Source of the DNA: Streptococcus sinensis | Lineage (GTDB): Bacteria > Bacillota > Bacilli > Lactobacillales > Streptococcaceae | Assembly: GCF_000767835.1 (NCBI RefSeq) | Contig: NZ_JPEN01000062.1 | Location: 1 to 64,000 of the forward strand | Direction of reading: 5' to 3' | DNA: 64,000 nt | Shown here: piece by piece, positions 37,536-47,186 of the stretch | Layout: each line of letters opens with the position of its first letter | Position numbering within the stretch: the stretch's first letter is position 1 | Translations under genes and position numbers: made by a program | The notes under the pieces: model-generated | What the model saw: only the letters and a program-made list of their open reading frames with translations | Database searches by the model: none | Told to the model about the DNA's origin: nothing

Positions 37536-38843
37536 TTACCAATTCCAATAGAATGGAATCATTAAATAGATTGAAATTAAAAAGTTAGCTGACAAAGTGC
37601 CTATAAGCAAGTTTTTAACTGTTCTCTCCTGAATCTCCAACTTGCCTATATTTGCAAGAAGGGGTAAGAAGAGAATTAGGAAAGGCGTAAAATAGCGGCC
37701 CTGAGTTCCAACAGATATCTGAGCACCTTTTCCTAAAACAATCGGAGTCCACTCTAGATACATGATGGTGACAACAGCAATAACCTGCAAAAGGAAAAGA
37801 TAAGCGGAGACAGTTGCATAGGACTTCGTCATAAAATCCTTCTTAGACTGTAAGAAGATGATAGTCAGTACCGCTACATCAAGAAAGATTAGCCACAGGG
37901 GCAACTGAATGGTGAAATTACCCAAAAATCCAAAGAGACCAATGGTCAATATGGTATTGAGGTCACCGTTCATGCGCTGTTTAAACAAGGTGTTAAGCAG
38001 AACCCTACTGTAGTGGAAGAGCCCTCCTTGATGACGAAAAAGCAAATGCAAGGCTAAGAAAACAGCAACAAAAGCCAAACTGTAAAAAACATAGCGATGA
38101 CGACCGATAAATGCCTTGGTCGCAAGAAAAGGCTTGTTCAAAACAGCTAAGAACCCTTCAATTTCAAAATCAATGAAAGGCAATAAGCCTAGCAATAAGA
38201 CATTGTTCAGTTTGGTTGCAAAGAGTCCGACGGATATGACCAAAAGCTGGATAAAATTCTTATTGCTAAATTTCTTGCTGGAAGCAATATTAGTGAAAAA
38301 ACCAATGACCAGCATAATCTCCAAATAGTTCATTACATCATAGGAGAGAGAAGCTGCCTGCTGAACCATAATTGGCAGAAGCGAAATGAAAAAGAGAGCT
38401 TTCTTGCCATACTTAAAATACTTAATCAGGAAGTAAACACCCAAAATATAGGCTAGGCCGTTAAAAAATCGTCCCATCATGAGAATAACTCCTACTGATG
38501 GATAGATAAACGTTCCCAAAGCCATGCCGATTAGCTGCGGTAAAAAGGAAAGAGTTTTGAGATTAATCCCCAAAGTAGACTCTTCCTGAGATAAATCCAA
38601 TTTTTCCGTAAAAAGCTTCTTATACTCTGCTGGGGAAACATTCGGTTCCGCAGAGATATTTTCCATCCACTTGTAGGTTTTCTCTGTTGGCTTATGGAAA
38701 ATCTCCCAAGTCATGCGGGCGTGATTCGTTTCATCCGGCACACGGTTGATCGGTTGAACCACCATAAATGTCATGACAAAGACAGTCGCCAAGACCAAAA
38801 AGATATTTTCTATTTTTATCGTCTTACTTCTTTTCAAAATCAT
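37536..38843 (-). CDS. DUF2142-family polytopic membrane protein
   Basis: The 435-residue protein has about eleven transmembrane helices. The first loop has the PINRVPDETNHARMTWEIFHKP motif of DUF2142 proteins, which resembles the acidic loop of GT-C glycosyltransferases. It probably transfers a lipid-phosphate sugar to the glycan on the outer face. Its start overlaps the end of the 977-residue glycosyltransferase gene by 20 bases. Confidence 0.8.
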   Translation of the reverse strand: MILKRSKTIKIENIFLVLATVFVMTFMVVQPINRVPDETNHARMTWEIFHKPTEKTYKWMENISAEPNVSPAEYKKLFTEKLDLSQEESTLGINLKTLSFLPQLIGMALGTFIYPSVGVILMMGRFFNGLAYILGVYFLIKYFKYGKKALFFISLLPIMVQQAASLSYDVMNYLEIMLVIGFFTNIASSKKFSNKNFIQLLVISVGLFATKLNNVLLLGLLPFIDFEIEGFLAVLNKPFLATKAFIGRHRYVFYSLAFVAVFLALHLLFRHQGGLFHYSRVLLNTLFKQRMNGDLNTILTIGLFGFLGNFTIQLPLWLIFLDVAVLTIIFLQSKKDFMTKSYATVSAYLFLLQVIAVVTIMYLEWTPIVLGKGAQISVGTQGRYFTPFLILFLPLLANIGKLEIQERTVKNLLIGTLSANFLISIYLMIPFYWNW

Positions 38844-41757
38844 TCACCATTTCATCTTTACTATCTAAACTGCAGTTTTCAAGAACAAAATCATAGGCTT
38901 TTTCTGCTAATTCCTGACGTAGGTCAGACGAAAGAATTAAACGCTCTAACTTTTCTTTCCACTCCCCGTCTTTAGCCAAAAGTCCAGTCTCCCCATCTTT
39001 TACCATATCAGAGAAGGCTCCAATGTGACTAGCAACTGTAGGAACTTTTACTAAGGCAGCCTCCATCCATTTGATTTCAGACTTAGCCCGATTAAAGACC
39101 GAGTCAACCAGTGGAGCTAGATTGATATCCACTCGACTGATCAGCTGAGGTAAATCCTTCCAGTCAACATAGTCATGTACAACAATCTGCTGTTGGTAAG
39201 GCTTCATATCCTCTGGAATATCTAAATGGCCGACGATATGGAGTTCCACATTCTTGTAAGTTTCAAGCAAGGACTGGATGGCTGGTTTTATCAATTCAAA
39301 ATTTTCATTATGACTGATAGAACCTGAAAAATAGCCTATCTTGACTTTAGGGTTCTGCTGACTATAATCTTTGATAAAGTGAGAACTGATTTCAATCAAG
39401 TCACTGGAAGCTCGGTTTCTATTCAGCAACACCTTATCTTGATATTTGAGCAATTCTTCCTGCAATTGGAGTGTTGAAGTAATCGCTCCATCACAGGCAG
39501 CTAACATCTTGCCATAATTTTTGACACCAGCATCATAGTTGCCCTTCTCCTTCTCTGATAAGCCTTGAGTATAGCTCAACTGATCTGTATAAACTGTATC
39601 AAAAACCAAATCATCAATGTCAAAATAAACTGGCTTTTTATCTCTTCTAGCTGTATCGCACAAGAATTGAAGTTGATAAGACCACGGAGCTCGATAGATA
39701 ATAATATGACTAGCATGCTGAGCCTGAGAAATCTCAAACTCTGATAAATTTACTACTTTGACCGTGAAGCCGTTTTTTCGCAACTGTTCTGCTTTGTTAA
39801 GCACTCGGTAGCGCGTACATTGCGGAATGATGTTTTCAACCCCATCTATAATCAAGATATATTGTTCTCTAGAGATTGATTTGAATTTTTGTACAATGTT
39901 TTCCAATATTTCAACTGGATAATCTGTTTCTTTTCGCACATAATTGAGCAAATCAGGTACTTCTGTTCGTCTTTCTAGCCCCTGCCAGCGAAACTGCTGC
40001 TCATTGTAATTTTGTAATGAGGTATACTTGATTAAAGGACTTCCAGCCCTTAGCATTCTCAAAGGATGAATATACATGGCGCTGTCTTTGTTTTCAGGTA
40101 CCAAGGCATCGTAGCGATAGCCTAAATCTGCAAAATACTTAGTAAAAGTTGTTTCGTGTTTTCCAATAGCCTTATCACGTGAATCCGTATCGGTTAGGTT
40201 ATTCCAATAGTCGAAAAACTCCTCTGACCGAAGCAATAAAGACTCAATGACGAGAAAATAAGATTGTAGATGCTCTGGAATATAGCCGTATTGATTGAAA
40301 TTCGTGGCATCTTCTTGTACTTCACCAAAGGAAATCCCCCAAAAATCAAGATTTCTCTCCGCCATTGTTTGGAAGACCTCATTCAAATCTCGCATTGGAC
40401 CAATATTCGTATCATTGACTAGCAAGAGTTGAGAATAAGTTTGCAACTTTTCCTTACCAAAGGTCAAAATCCCTTCCCTAAATGCCGCGGCATCATAACC
40501 TGTATTATCCCTTACCAGAACTTGCCCATATTGTTCTAAGGTAGATAAATCCTCTGATTTCAATCCTCCATTTACCACAATCAGCGTTTCATCTACCAAA
40601 GATGCTAATTTCTCTAAAAACAGAACCTTGTAGCGCTGAAGATTCTCTTCTGCCTCAAAAATGACATAGACTAGGCATTTTTTACCACTCATATGTTGAA
40701 GCTGCTTTCGCTGAGAATGACGTAAAACCCTATAATAATAGGTTTTTGGTGATTTGATATTTCTTTTTATGGAGATGCACTGGTGTTTCAACTGAGATAA
40801 GAGCGCTCTGATACGCCGCGGATTCTTGACAACCTGTCCCACTTGTTTAATCGGTGTCACAATAGCATTCCCAACACGATAAGAAAGTGAGTTACGTAAT
40901 TCATCAATGTCATCCTGATATTGATAAATCAATTCGCTATCACGTTCCCAGTTTTCCTTTAGCTCTTGGATATAGTCAGATACCCTGTCCATATGCTGAA
41001 TCAAATTATCCAGCCGGCCTTCCAGAGTAAAGATATTTTCAGACAAAGCGTGGTAAACCTCATTAGGAAGTTTATCCATGTACTTCTTTATAATTTGCAA
41101 ATATATTTCGTAATGGTATCTAGTAGAATCTCGCTTAGAGACAGACTCTTTATCAAAGACCCGATAATTCAACTTTGTTTTTTCATCATAAACAGGTTTC
41201 GCCCCTTGATTGATAATTAAGTTTAGAAGAAAATCATAGTCTTCTAATTTTTTATAATTAAGCGCCTCGTCATAATAAATACCATCAGCGATTGAGCGAC
41301 GAATGAGAGAACAATTGGAGATATAATTATCTGTTAAAAAAGCCTGCTTGTCATATGGCTGTGATTTAAGATACACTTCCTTTTTATCAGGGTCGTATAA
41401 ATCACCATAGACAATATCTGCCTCCTCTTGCACCATGGTTGTGTAGAAGCTCTCAATATAGTCAGCATCTAGAAAATCATCGCTATCTACAAAAATAAAA
41501 TAAGTACCTTGAATTTGTTGCAATGCCTTATTTCTTGTCTTGACGACCCCCATATTTTCATAACTTTCAAACCTCGTCGGGAAAGGGGAATCTTGCAAAG
41601 TTTCTTGGATAATCTGGGCAGACTTGTCTGTGGAACCATCATCCAATACCAGTAATTCGATATTTTGATAGGTCTGCCTAAAAATACTGCGCAAACACTG
41701 TTCAATGTAGTCTTGATGGTTGTAACATGTTACAACAACAGATATTAAATCTTTCAT
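38824..41757 (-). CDS. Three-domain glycosyltransferase: GT2, RgpF-like and GT-B
   Basis: The 977-residue protein has a GT2 domain (about 1-220, with VVVTCYNHQDYIEQ and VDSDDFLDADY), a helical linker (about 240-300), a rhamnan-synthesis-F domain (about 360-620, with RDNTGYDAAAFREG, LLLVNDTNIGP and HLQSYFLVIE), and a GT4-like GT-B domain (about 633-977, with IDDLVFDT, IGYFSGSISHNENF, IKWMEAALVKVPTVAS). Three sugar-adding units in one chain suggest it builds a short repeat or side chain processively. It overlaps the DUF2142 gene. The middle domain duplicates that of RgpF. Confidence 0.85.
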   Translation of the reverse strand: MKDLISVVVTCYNHQDYIEQCLRSIFRQTYQNIELLVLDDGSTDKSAQIIQETLQDSPFPTRFESYENMGVVKTRNKALQQIQGTYFIFVDSDDFLDADYIESFYTTMVQEEADIVYGDLYDPDKKEVYLKSQPYDKQAFLTDNYISNCSLIRRSIADGIYYDEALNYKKLEDYDFLLNLIINQGAKPVYDEKTKLNYRVFDKESVSKRDSTRYHYEIYLQIIKKYMDKLPNEVYHALSENIFTLEGRLDNLIQHMDRVSDYIQELKENWERDSELIYQYQDDIDELRNSLSYRVGNAIVTPIKQVGQVVKNPRRIRALLSQLKHQCISIKRNIKSPKTYYYRVLRHSQRKQLQHMSGKKCLVYVIFEAEENLQRYKVLFLEKLASLVDETLIVVNGGLKSEDLSTLEQYGQVLVRDNTGYDAAAFREGILTFGKEKLQTYSQLLLVNDTNIGPMRDLNEVFQTMAERNLDFWGISFGEVQEDATNFNQYGYIPEHLQSYFLVIESLLLRSEEFFDYWNNLTDTDSRDKAIGKHETTFTKYFADLGYRYDALVPENKDSAMYIHPLRMLRAGSPLIKYTSLQNYNEQQFRWQGLERRTEVPDLLNYVRKETDYPVEILENIVQKFKSISREQYILIIDGVENIIPQCTRYRVLNKAEQLRKNGFTVKVVNLSEFEISQAQHASHIIIYRAPWSYQLQFLCDTARRDKKPVYFDIDDLVFDTVYTDQLSYTQGLSEKEKGNYDAGVKNYGKMLAACDGAITSTLQLQEELLKYQDKVLLNRNRASSDLIEISSHFIKDYSQQNPKVKIGYFSGSISHNENFELIKPAIQSLLETYKNVELHIVGHLDIPEDMKPYQQQIVVHDYVDWKDLPQLISRVDINLAPLVDSVFNRAKSEIKWMEAALVKVPTVASHIGAFSDMVKDGETGLLAKDGEWKEKLERLILSSDLRQELAEKAYDFVLENCSLDSKDEMVNDFEKK

Positions 41758-41783
41758 ACACTTTCCTTATAAATAACCTATTA

Positions 41784-42563
41784 TTAGTTCGAATTAGAGT
41801 CTTGACTCTTCATATATGCTTTATTTATTAGATTAGCCACCCACTTAGGCCAGAAAAGCTGGTACATGAACAAATCTTCTTTGGTTCGAGTATTATCTGA
41901 AATAGTTTTGGTTGTTTCAGACTCTCCGTGAATCCGGTGGCACATGAGCTTCTTAGAAATATAAGCAAAGCAACCCTTATAGGCACTAATCTTGTACCAA
42001 GCATACCAATCTAGACTCACACGCATTTCCTCATCAAATCGGAAATCGCTTAATGCCTCTAAGTTGTAAGTCACAGCCGGACAGGAAATGGGATTGCCAA
42101 AAGCCAGCACCCGATTTCTCCAAAAACGGCTGGCTGGCATCAGGTTCAGTGTTTTGAGCATGAGAGTCTTGATTTTCAGATTGGTGTTAGCTGGAATTTT
42201 GACCCCATTTTTCTCTTCAAAATAGTCTGTATAGGCAATGAGAATGTCCTTAGACTGCTCTATCTTCTGCATCACCGCTCCTAGATAAGTAGGCTCATAG
42301 TAGTCATCCTGATGGGCAATGGTAGCATAAGAAGTCTCAACAAAGGAAAGGGCATTGTTCCAGTCCCTGCCAATACCACCGCCTTCTTTCGTATAAAAAG
42401 GAATACCATACTTCTGGCACAGCTGTTTGATTGAATCCAGCGGTGTTGAGCTATAGCAGATAATCTTTGATGACAAAGTTTGAGCTTGCAGAGACAAGAT
42501 ACAATCTTCTAAGAATTCACTTTCGCCATAGGCGCAAATCACCCATGTATGGTTATTTTTCAT
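41784..42563 (-). CDS. GT2-family glycosyltransferase
   Basis: The 259-residue protein has an N-terminal GT2 fold (TWVICAYGESEFLEDCILSL) and DxD-like IAHQDDYYEP, with GIGRDWNNAL. The gene overlaps the DUF2304 gene by 11 bases. The ATG at 42563 gives the family-like start; a GTG three codons upstream is possible. Substrate unknown. Confidence 0.82.
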   Translation of the reverse strand: MKNNHTWVICAYGESEFLEDCILSLQAQTLSSKIICYSSTPLDSIKQLCQKYGIPFYTKEGGGIGRDWNNALSFVETSYATIAHQDDYYEPTYLGAVMQKIEQSKDILIAYTDYFEEKNGVKIPANTNLKIKTLMLKTLNLMPASRFWRNRVLAFGNPISCPAVTYNLEALSDFRFDEEMRVSLDWYAWYKISAYKGCFAYISKKLMCHRIHGESETTKTISDNTRTKEDLFMYQLFWPKWVANLINKAYMKSQDSNSN

Positions 42564-42912
42564 CTTTTTCACTCTCTAACTTAGACATTCTTTGTTTCAT
42601 GATGGATAGTTCTTGCACCAACTGCTTGATTTGCTCCTTTTGCTTGGAAATGGCAATAGTATGCAAAAACACGATAATCAGCAGGAAAAAGATAGCCAAG
42701 GACATGACAAAGTTTGAGGTCAGTTCAAAACCTAACAATTTAGCAATCGAAACTGGAATCCAATCAAAAATAGAGATAACAATCAGTACAAAGCCAATAA
42801 TAATCCACATAAAGGCTTGCTCAAACAAAATATTGTTTTGATTGATATTCCGAAAGACAAAATACAGGAATAGAACTGAAGCCACTAGCATAACAATAGA
42901 CAAAATGGACAT
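42553..42912 (-). CDS. GacJ-like small membrane protein (DUF2304)
   Basis: The 119-residue protein has three transmembrane helices and a C-terminal coiled tail (KQKEQIKQLVQELSIMKQRM). DUF2304 proteins such as GacJ form a complex with a GT2 enzyme and increase its activity in making undecaprenyl-phosphate-GlcNAc in S. pyogenes. The neighbour at 42912-43628 is such an enzyme, and the ATG overlaps its stop by one base. Confidence 0.8.
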   Translation of the reverse strand: MSILSIVMLVASVLFLYFVFRNINQNNILFEQAFMWIIIGFVLIVISIFDWIPVSIAKLLGFELTSNFVMSLAIFFLLIIVFLHTIAISKQKEQIKQLVQELSIMKQRMSKLESEKDEK

Positions 42913-43628
42913 TATTCACTCTCTTTCATAAAAGCAGCAATCAAGATCGAAGAGCAAACCTCAATCATGTAGCGAATGGACTTAATCGGAGTAATCGAAG
43001 AGACTCCTCCTGCACGTTCAAACATATTGGCCGGTGCTTCCACCACTGTATATTTTCGCTTCAAGAGATGGACGATTGATTCTGGCTCAGGATATTTGAT
43101 AGGATAGCGCGCAGCGAATTGTCGAATAATGTCTCGATTGGCCAAACGATAGCCTGATGTGGCATCAAGAATTCTTTTACCAGTTGTTAATTTAATAAAG
43201 GCTGAGATAATAGTAATGCCAAAACGCCGCATAAAAGTCGTCTGAAACTCCGAAGACTTGTCACCGATAAAACGAGAACCAACAACCAAATCAGCCTGCT
43301 GACGACGAATAGGCTCCAGCAAAGCATCCAGCGACTCAATATCATGCTGGCCATCTCCGTCAAACTGTACGGCCACATCATAATTCTTCTCAAGTGCATA
43401 CTTATAACCGGTCTGAACAGCTCCACCAATCCCTAAATTCATAACCAAATGAACAGCATTCAGATGGTGGCTATCCAAAATTTCTTTCGTTCTGTCAATC
43501 GACCCATCATTGATAACGACATAGTCCAAGTCAAAATCAACTTTCTTCCGATATTCTATAATGCTCAAAACCGTATTTAAAATACTTTCCTCCTCATTAT
43601 AAGCAGGAATAATCATTAAAACTTTCAT
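42912..43628 (-). CDS. GacI-like polyprenyl-phosphate glycosyltransferase (GT2)
   Basis: The 238-residue DPM1-type GT2 enzyme has MIIPAYNEEESILNTVL, VVINDGSIDRT, the metal motif VQFDGDGQHD, and AGGVSSITPIKSIRYM near the C terminus. GacI makes undecaprenyl-phosphate-GlcNAc for side chains of the group A carbohydrate. The overlapping DUF2304 gene supports that reading. The sugar could be GlcNAc or glucose. Confidence 0.82.
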   Translation of the reverse strand: MKVLMIIPAYNEEESILNTVLSIIEYRKKVDFDLDYVVINDGSIDRTKEILDSHHLNAVHLVMNLGIGGAVQTGYKYALEKNYDVAVQFDGDGQHDIESLDALLEPIRRQQADLVVGSRFIGDKSSEFQTTFMRRFGITIISAFIKLTTGKRILDATSGYRLANRDIIRQFAARYPIKYPEPESIVHLLKRKYTVVEAPANMFERAGGVSSITPIKSIRYMIEVCSSILIAAFMKESE

Positions 43629-43664
43629 TAATTTAATCTATTCTTTCTATAACATGTTATCACA

Positions 43665-44657
43665 TTATTTTTTGTTTTTCTGCAACTGTTTTTTTCTATA
43701 TTTCATAAAGCTTGGGATTAGAGAATTGATAATCTTATATCTTAGCATTGGAAAAGGCTTCATAACAATATTAAAGATTCTAAAACAAACAAAATAAAGC
43801 TGCCATCCTTCTTCCATTGGTGTATCTTTCCAAGGAGTTTTATGAAGATAGTAGAGGTACTCCTCTTTAAACCTATGTGTATTCCCCTTCCGCCAAGGTC
43901 TCTCTTCACCAAGGTAGTGAATAATTGTAGGTGCTTTCCGAAAATGATTAAAATCTTCCTGTGATGTAAACTTAGTTGGCTTACTTAATTCACTCAACGT
44001 TTTGTAAGGATAGACATCATAAATATTAAAATAATTAAAGGAAATCGGCAAGGTGAAAATTTGCTCTTTCAATGCTCCATTTAAGGCATCTTGGTCTGGT
44101 GCGAATAGCTTTCCTTCATGAAACTGATAAAATTCTATGACCTTTTTACCAATCTCTTCCCTACGCCATTTTTTTAGATCGATCAATAGGACACCCGAAT
44201 TATGATAGGGGTACTCTTTCAAAGCTAGAAATTCCTTTCTTGACTTATCCACAGTTGGTTCGGGACACATACCTATTACCTTATCTCCTAAGTCGCTATA
44301 AAACAATGAACCTAAATCTTCTAGAACTAGTGTATCTCCATCGAGATATAAGATCCTATCAACTTCTTGTGGAAGAAGCTTATCTAAAAAAAGACGTGCT
44401 AAAATAATTGAAGACCAACCGTTTGTATCAAAATCAAAGTCAATATAGTCTGCAATATTATTTATAGAAATAATACAAACTTTTCTATCGTAACTTTTAG
44501 CGAATCCTTTTAATTTATTTTGATTCTCTCGGCTTATCCTCTCGCCAATTAAATATACTGTAATATTCTCGGCAGATTGATTATTCTCAAATATAGAACA
44601 CATACAGGTTGCAACTTGAGGTACAAACGCATCATTTAATGTAAATAAGATATTCAT
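43665..44657 (-). CDS. GT8-family glycosyltransferase
   Basis: The 330-residue protein of the LgtC/GspA type has ILFTLNDAFVPQVATCMCSI, the DxD metal site LYLDGDTLVLEDL, NSGVLLIDLKKW, APDQDALNGAL and HYLGEERPW. GT8 enzymes usually move galactose or glucose with retention. It lies between the flippase and the GacI-like gene, and its base composition looks more AT-rich than the rgp core. Confidence 0.88.
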   Translation of the reverse strand: MNILFTLNDAFVPQVATCMCSIFENNQSAENITVYLIGERISRENQNKLKGFAKSYDRKVCIISINNIADYIDFDFDTNGWSSIILARLFLDKLLPQEVDRILYLDGDTLVLEDLGSLFYSDLGDKVIGMCPEPTVDKSRKEFLALKEYPYHNSGVLLIDLKKWRREEIGKKVIEFYQFHEGKLFAPDQDALNGALKEQIFTLPISFNYFNIYDVYPYKTLSELSKPTKFTSQEDFNHFRKAPTIIHYLGEERPWRKGNTHRFKEEYLYYLHKTPWKDTPMEEGWQLYFVCFRIFNIVMKPFPMLRYKIINSLIPSFMKYRKKQLQKNKK

Positions 44658-44663
44658 AAAATC

Positions 44664-45941
44664 CTACATCTTTCTTTTTTCCTGATTTTTAGCAGTTCCA
44701 TAAATGACCAGACTAACTATAAAAAATACACACATAGAGATCAAAAAGGAGTTAGCCGCGCCCAACAATTTTTGACTGCGAACCAATGGTAAAGTGATAA
44801 ATTTTGAAACACTAAATGTCATTATATAGGCAATCATCAAGTAATGCTGTTTTCTAAAAATTGTCAGAATAATATCAACCACTAAGGCTAATACATTTAA
44901 AATACCACCTATAAGCAGTATAGTGAAAGGAAGCTTATATTCCTGTAACTGGACACCATAAATAACACCTAGCACTTCTGTACCAATCAGATACCCCAAA
45001 ACAACAATAACAACTCCTAAAACAGTCATTACTAGATATAGAGTATTGACCTGTTTGAAAAATAGTGTAAATTTCTTCTCGTTCCAATAAATAGAAAGCT
45101 GTGTAGTCAACGGTCTCAGGACGAAGAACAAAAGGGATAGGACAAAGACTGGCATGAATAGAACATTAAAGTCTCTTTGAACCCCAGGTGAAAAATAACC
45201 ATTTGTCAAAAGGTAATCAATATCAATTTTTGGCTCGTTATAGATATACGTTATCAAAAATCCATTTAAAAACAAGGGAAAACTATTTTTCAAAATAGAA
45301 TACACATTTTTTCTGTCATCATGGAGCTTAGGCGAAAACTTTTCCTGAGAAAAATGTAATCTACAGTTTCTGAAATCTAAGGGGAAGGTCAGAATGAAAT
45401 TCGCACAGCAAATAACAATACTAGCTACCATCAATGATTTTGTAAGTAACAGGACTATTGCAAATATTAACATGCAAATCCAGCTCCTATAGAATTGCAC
45501 CTTTCCAGCTAAGTCTGATCTGTTTTTTTGCTGAAATAATCCTTGAAAAACATCTGAATATGCATCTATAGCCCGATAAAAAACAAGCAATAAAATAATA
45601 CTAGATTTGTAAACATCATACCCTTGCCATAGAGTATAGATAAACGATGTTAAAATCATCAAAAAGACCGTAAAAAGTCTCGTGTTATGATAAGAAGCAA
45701 ATTGGTATCTTTCTTTTACATCCGTAGATTGCAGATTTCTAACTTGAAAATAACCTAGAACAAAGAACTGCTGAGCAAGAGCATAAGCAATACTAAAAAT
45801 ATCAGAATCTTTTGAACCCAGAACTCTGGAAGCTAAAAGAAGCAATACGACTGATATTAATGAGGAAGAAACAGTCCCCAACATATTCCATATATAATTA
45901 CTCTTAACTGACGGTAGTGAAACTTCTGATTTCTGGGACAT
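44664..45941 (-). CDS. Polysaccharide flippase-like membrane protein
   Basis: The 425-residue protein has about twelve transmembrane helices of the MOP/Wzx type (NYIWNMLGTVSSSLISVVLLLLASRVLG at the N terminus). It probably flips a lipid-linked sugar across the membrane for side-chain addition on the outer face. First gene of the upstream unit, with a good promoter at 45972-46000. It is seven bp before the GT8 gene. AT-rich. Confidence 0.82.
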   Translation of the reverse strand: MSQKSEVSLPSVKSNYIWNMLGTVSSSLISVVLLLLASRVLGSKDSDIFSIAYALAQQFFVLGYFQVRNLQSTDVKERYQFASYHNTRLFTVFLMILTSFIYTLWQGYDVYKSSIILLLVFYRAIDAYSDVFQGLFQQKNRSDLAGKVQFYRSWICMLIFAIVLLLTKSLMVASIVICCANFILTFPLDFRNCRLHFSQEKFSPKLHDDRKNVYSILKNSFPLFLNGFLITYIYNEPKIDIDYLLTNGYFSPGVQRDFNVLFMPVFVLSLLFFVLRPLTTQLSIYWNEKKFTLFFKQVNTLYLVMTVLGVVIVVLGYLIGTEVLGVIYGVQLQEYKLPFTILLIGGILNVLALVVDIILTIFRKQHYLMIAYIMTFSVSKFITLPLVRSQKLLGAANSFLISMCVFFIVSLVIYGTAKNQEKRKM

Positions 45942-45971
45942 TCTATCTTCTCCAATTGTGTTCTAGTTCTT

Positions 45972-46000
45972 ATTATACTATACTTTCCATGAAATGTGAA
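45972..46000 (-). promoter_or_regulatory. Promoter of the flippase-glycosyltransferase unit
   Basis: The -35 TTCACA (45995-46000) and -10 TATAAT (45972-45977) have a 17-bp spacer, and the GGAG ribosome site follows. Confidence 0.75.
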
Positions 46001-46022
46001 AAGCTAATGATAAGTAGATATC

Positions 46023-46047
46023 AAAAAAGGACTCTAAGGTCCTTTTT
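46023..46047 (-). terminator. rmlD terminator
   Basis: Stem AAAGGAC/GTCCTTT with a six-base loop and T tract, directly after the rmlD stop. Confidence 0.8.
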
Positions 46048-46055
46048 GTTAGATA

Positions 46056-46910
46056 TCAGTGTTTTTTATCCTGCTTGTAAAACTCTTTCAAGGCATCCTG
46101 CCAAGTCGGAATGATAAAGTCTGTAGCCTTGGCCTTGGTCAAGCTCATAGTCGAGTTGAAAGGCCGCTTAGCCTTGGCTGGGAACTTGCTGGAATCAACC
46201 GGTTGGACTTCCACATCTGTATCTTTGAGAATTTCCACTGCAAAGTCATACCATGTCGTGTCCTCTGCCGCATCATTAGACAGATGGTAATAACCAAATT
46301 CCTTTTGATTTTTCGCCAGATGAGTCATAAATTCAGCCAGCGTACGAGTCCAAGTCGGACGGCCATGTTGGTCATTGACTACAGTCAGAATTTTGTGCGT
46401 CTTGGCAAGATTTTGCATGGTAAAGACAAAGTTTTTACCGTAGTTACCAAAGACCCAAGCAGTACGGATAATATAGAAACGGCTGGAATATTTCTCAACT
46501 AGCTCCTCACCCATGCGCTTGGTACGGCCATACTCAGTCTGCGGATCCGGCCGGTCATCTACTTCCCACTCCTCACCGACAGGTTTTTGTCCGTCAAAGA
46601 CATAGTCTGTTGAGATATAGACCATGGTCGCCCCGTGTGCTTCTGCAGCTTTTGCCACATTTTCGGTACCGGTCACATTGATGGCATAGTCCAGCTCTTT
46701 GCCTTCATCTTCAGCTGCATCAACTGCAGTATAGGCTGCGCAGTGATAGACCAAGCTTGGCTTGACCTCCGCAAAGACCTTATCCACCATTTGGGTATTG
46801 GTAATATCCATTTCTGCCACATCAACAGCCACATACTCCTCATTGCGCTCATCCAAAAGATAGCGAAGCTCTGTTCCCAACTGTCCATTCGCGCCTGTAA
46901 TTAAAATCAT
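46056..46910 (-). CDS. rmlD: dTDP-4-dehydrorhamnose reductase
   Basis: The 284-residue short-chain reductase has the NADPH site ITGANGQLGTELR, STDYVFDG, and the catalytic Tyr-x-x-x-Lys in YGRTKRMGEE. It makes dTDP-L-rhamnose, the donor for the rgp enzymes (GacA in S. pyogenes). It has its own promoter and terminator. rmlA, rmlB and rmlC are not in this window. Confidence 0.95.
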   Translation of the reverse strand: MILITGANGQLGTELRYLLDERNEEYVAVDVAEMDITNTQMVDKVFAEVKPSLVYHCAAYTAVDAAEDEGKELDYAINVTGTENVAKAAEAHGATMVYISTDYVFDGQKPVGEEWEVDDRPDPQTEYGRTKRMGEELVEKYSSRFYIIRTAWVFGNYGKNFVFTMQNLAKTHKILTVVNDQHGRPTWTRTLAEFMTHLAKNQKEFGYYHLSNDAAEDTTWYDFAVEILKDTDVEVQPVDSSKFPAKAKRPFNSTMSLTKAKATDFIIPTWQDALKEFYKQDKKH

Positions 46911-46948
46911 TTGTTTTTCCTTTCAGATCATAAATATTCGATGAATTT

Positions 46949-46957
46949 ATTATACCA
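46949..46957 (-). promoter_or_regulatory. rmlD promoter, extended -10 next to a terminator
   Basis: TG-G-TATAAT sits immediately after the T tract of the upstream terminator; no separate -35 is visible. Confidence 0.6.
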
Positions 46958-46980
46958 AAAAAAGCAGAAAAAATCTGCTT
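46955..46980 (-). terminator. Terminator upstream of rmlD
   Basis: Stem AAGCAGA/TCTGCTT with a five-base loop followed by TTTTTTTGG. It lies about 210 bp past the 47187 gene, and the interval between shows no gene. Confidence 0.7.
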
Positions 46981-47186
46981 GATCGAATCACTATCGGAAA
47001 ATCTATTCAGTAGGAGCACAAAAGAATAGTTTCTTATGCCTTTTGATACTCTGTATATAAATGATACAATAATCTGCAAGTAATAATGAATAGACTTATC
47101 ATAAGAGGCAATAGAGTATAGAGAAATCTACAGTATACAATATAAAATTAAAGTTTTCTTCATTCTCCTATAAGGCAGAAAATATT

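Noticed and set aside
46911-47186. Possible small gene between rmlD and the GtrII-like gene
   Set aside because: The minus-strand frame here lacks a ribosome site and runs through a terminator and promoter; only regulatory signals are supported.
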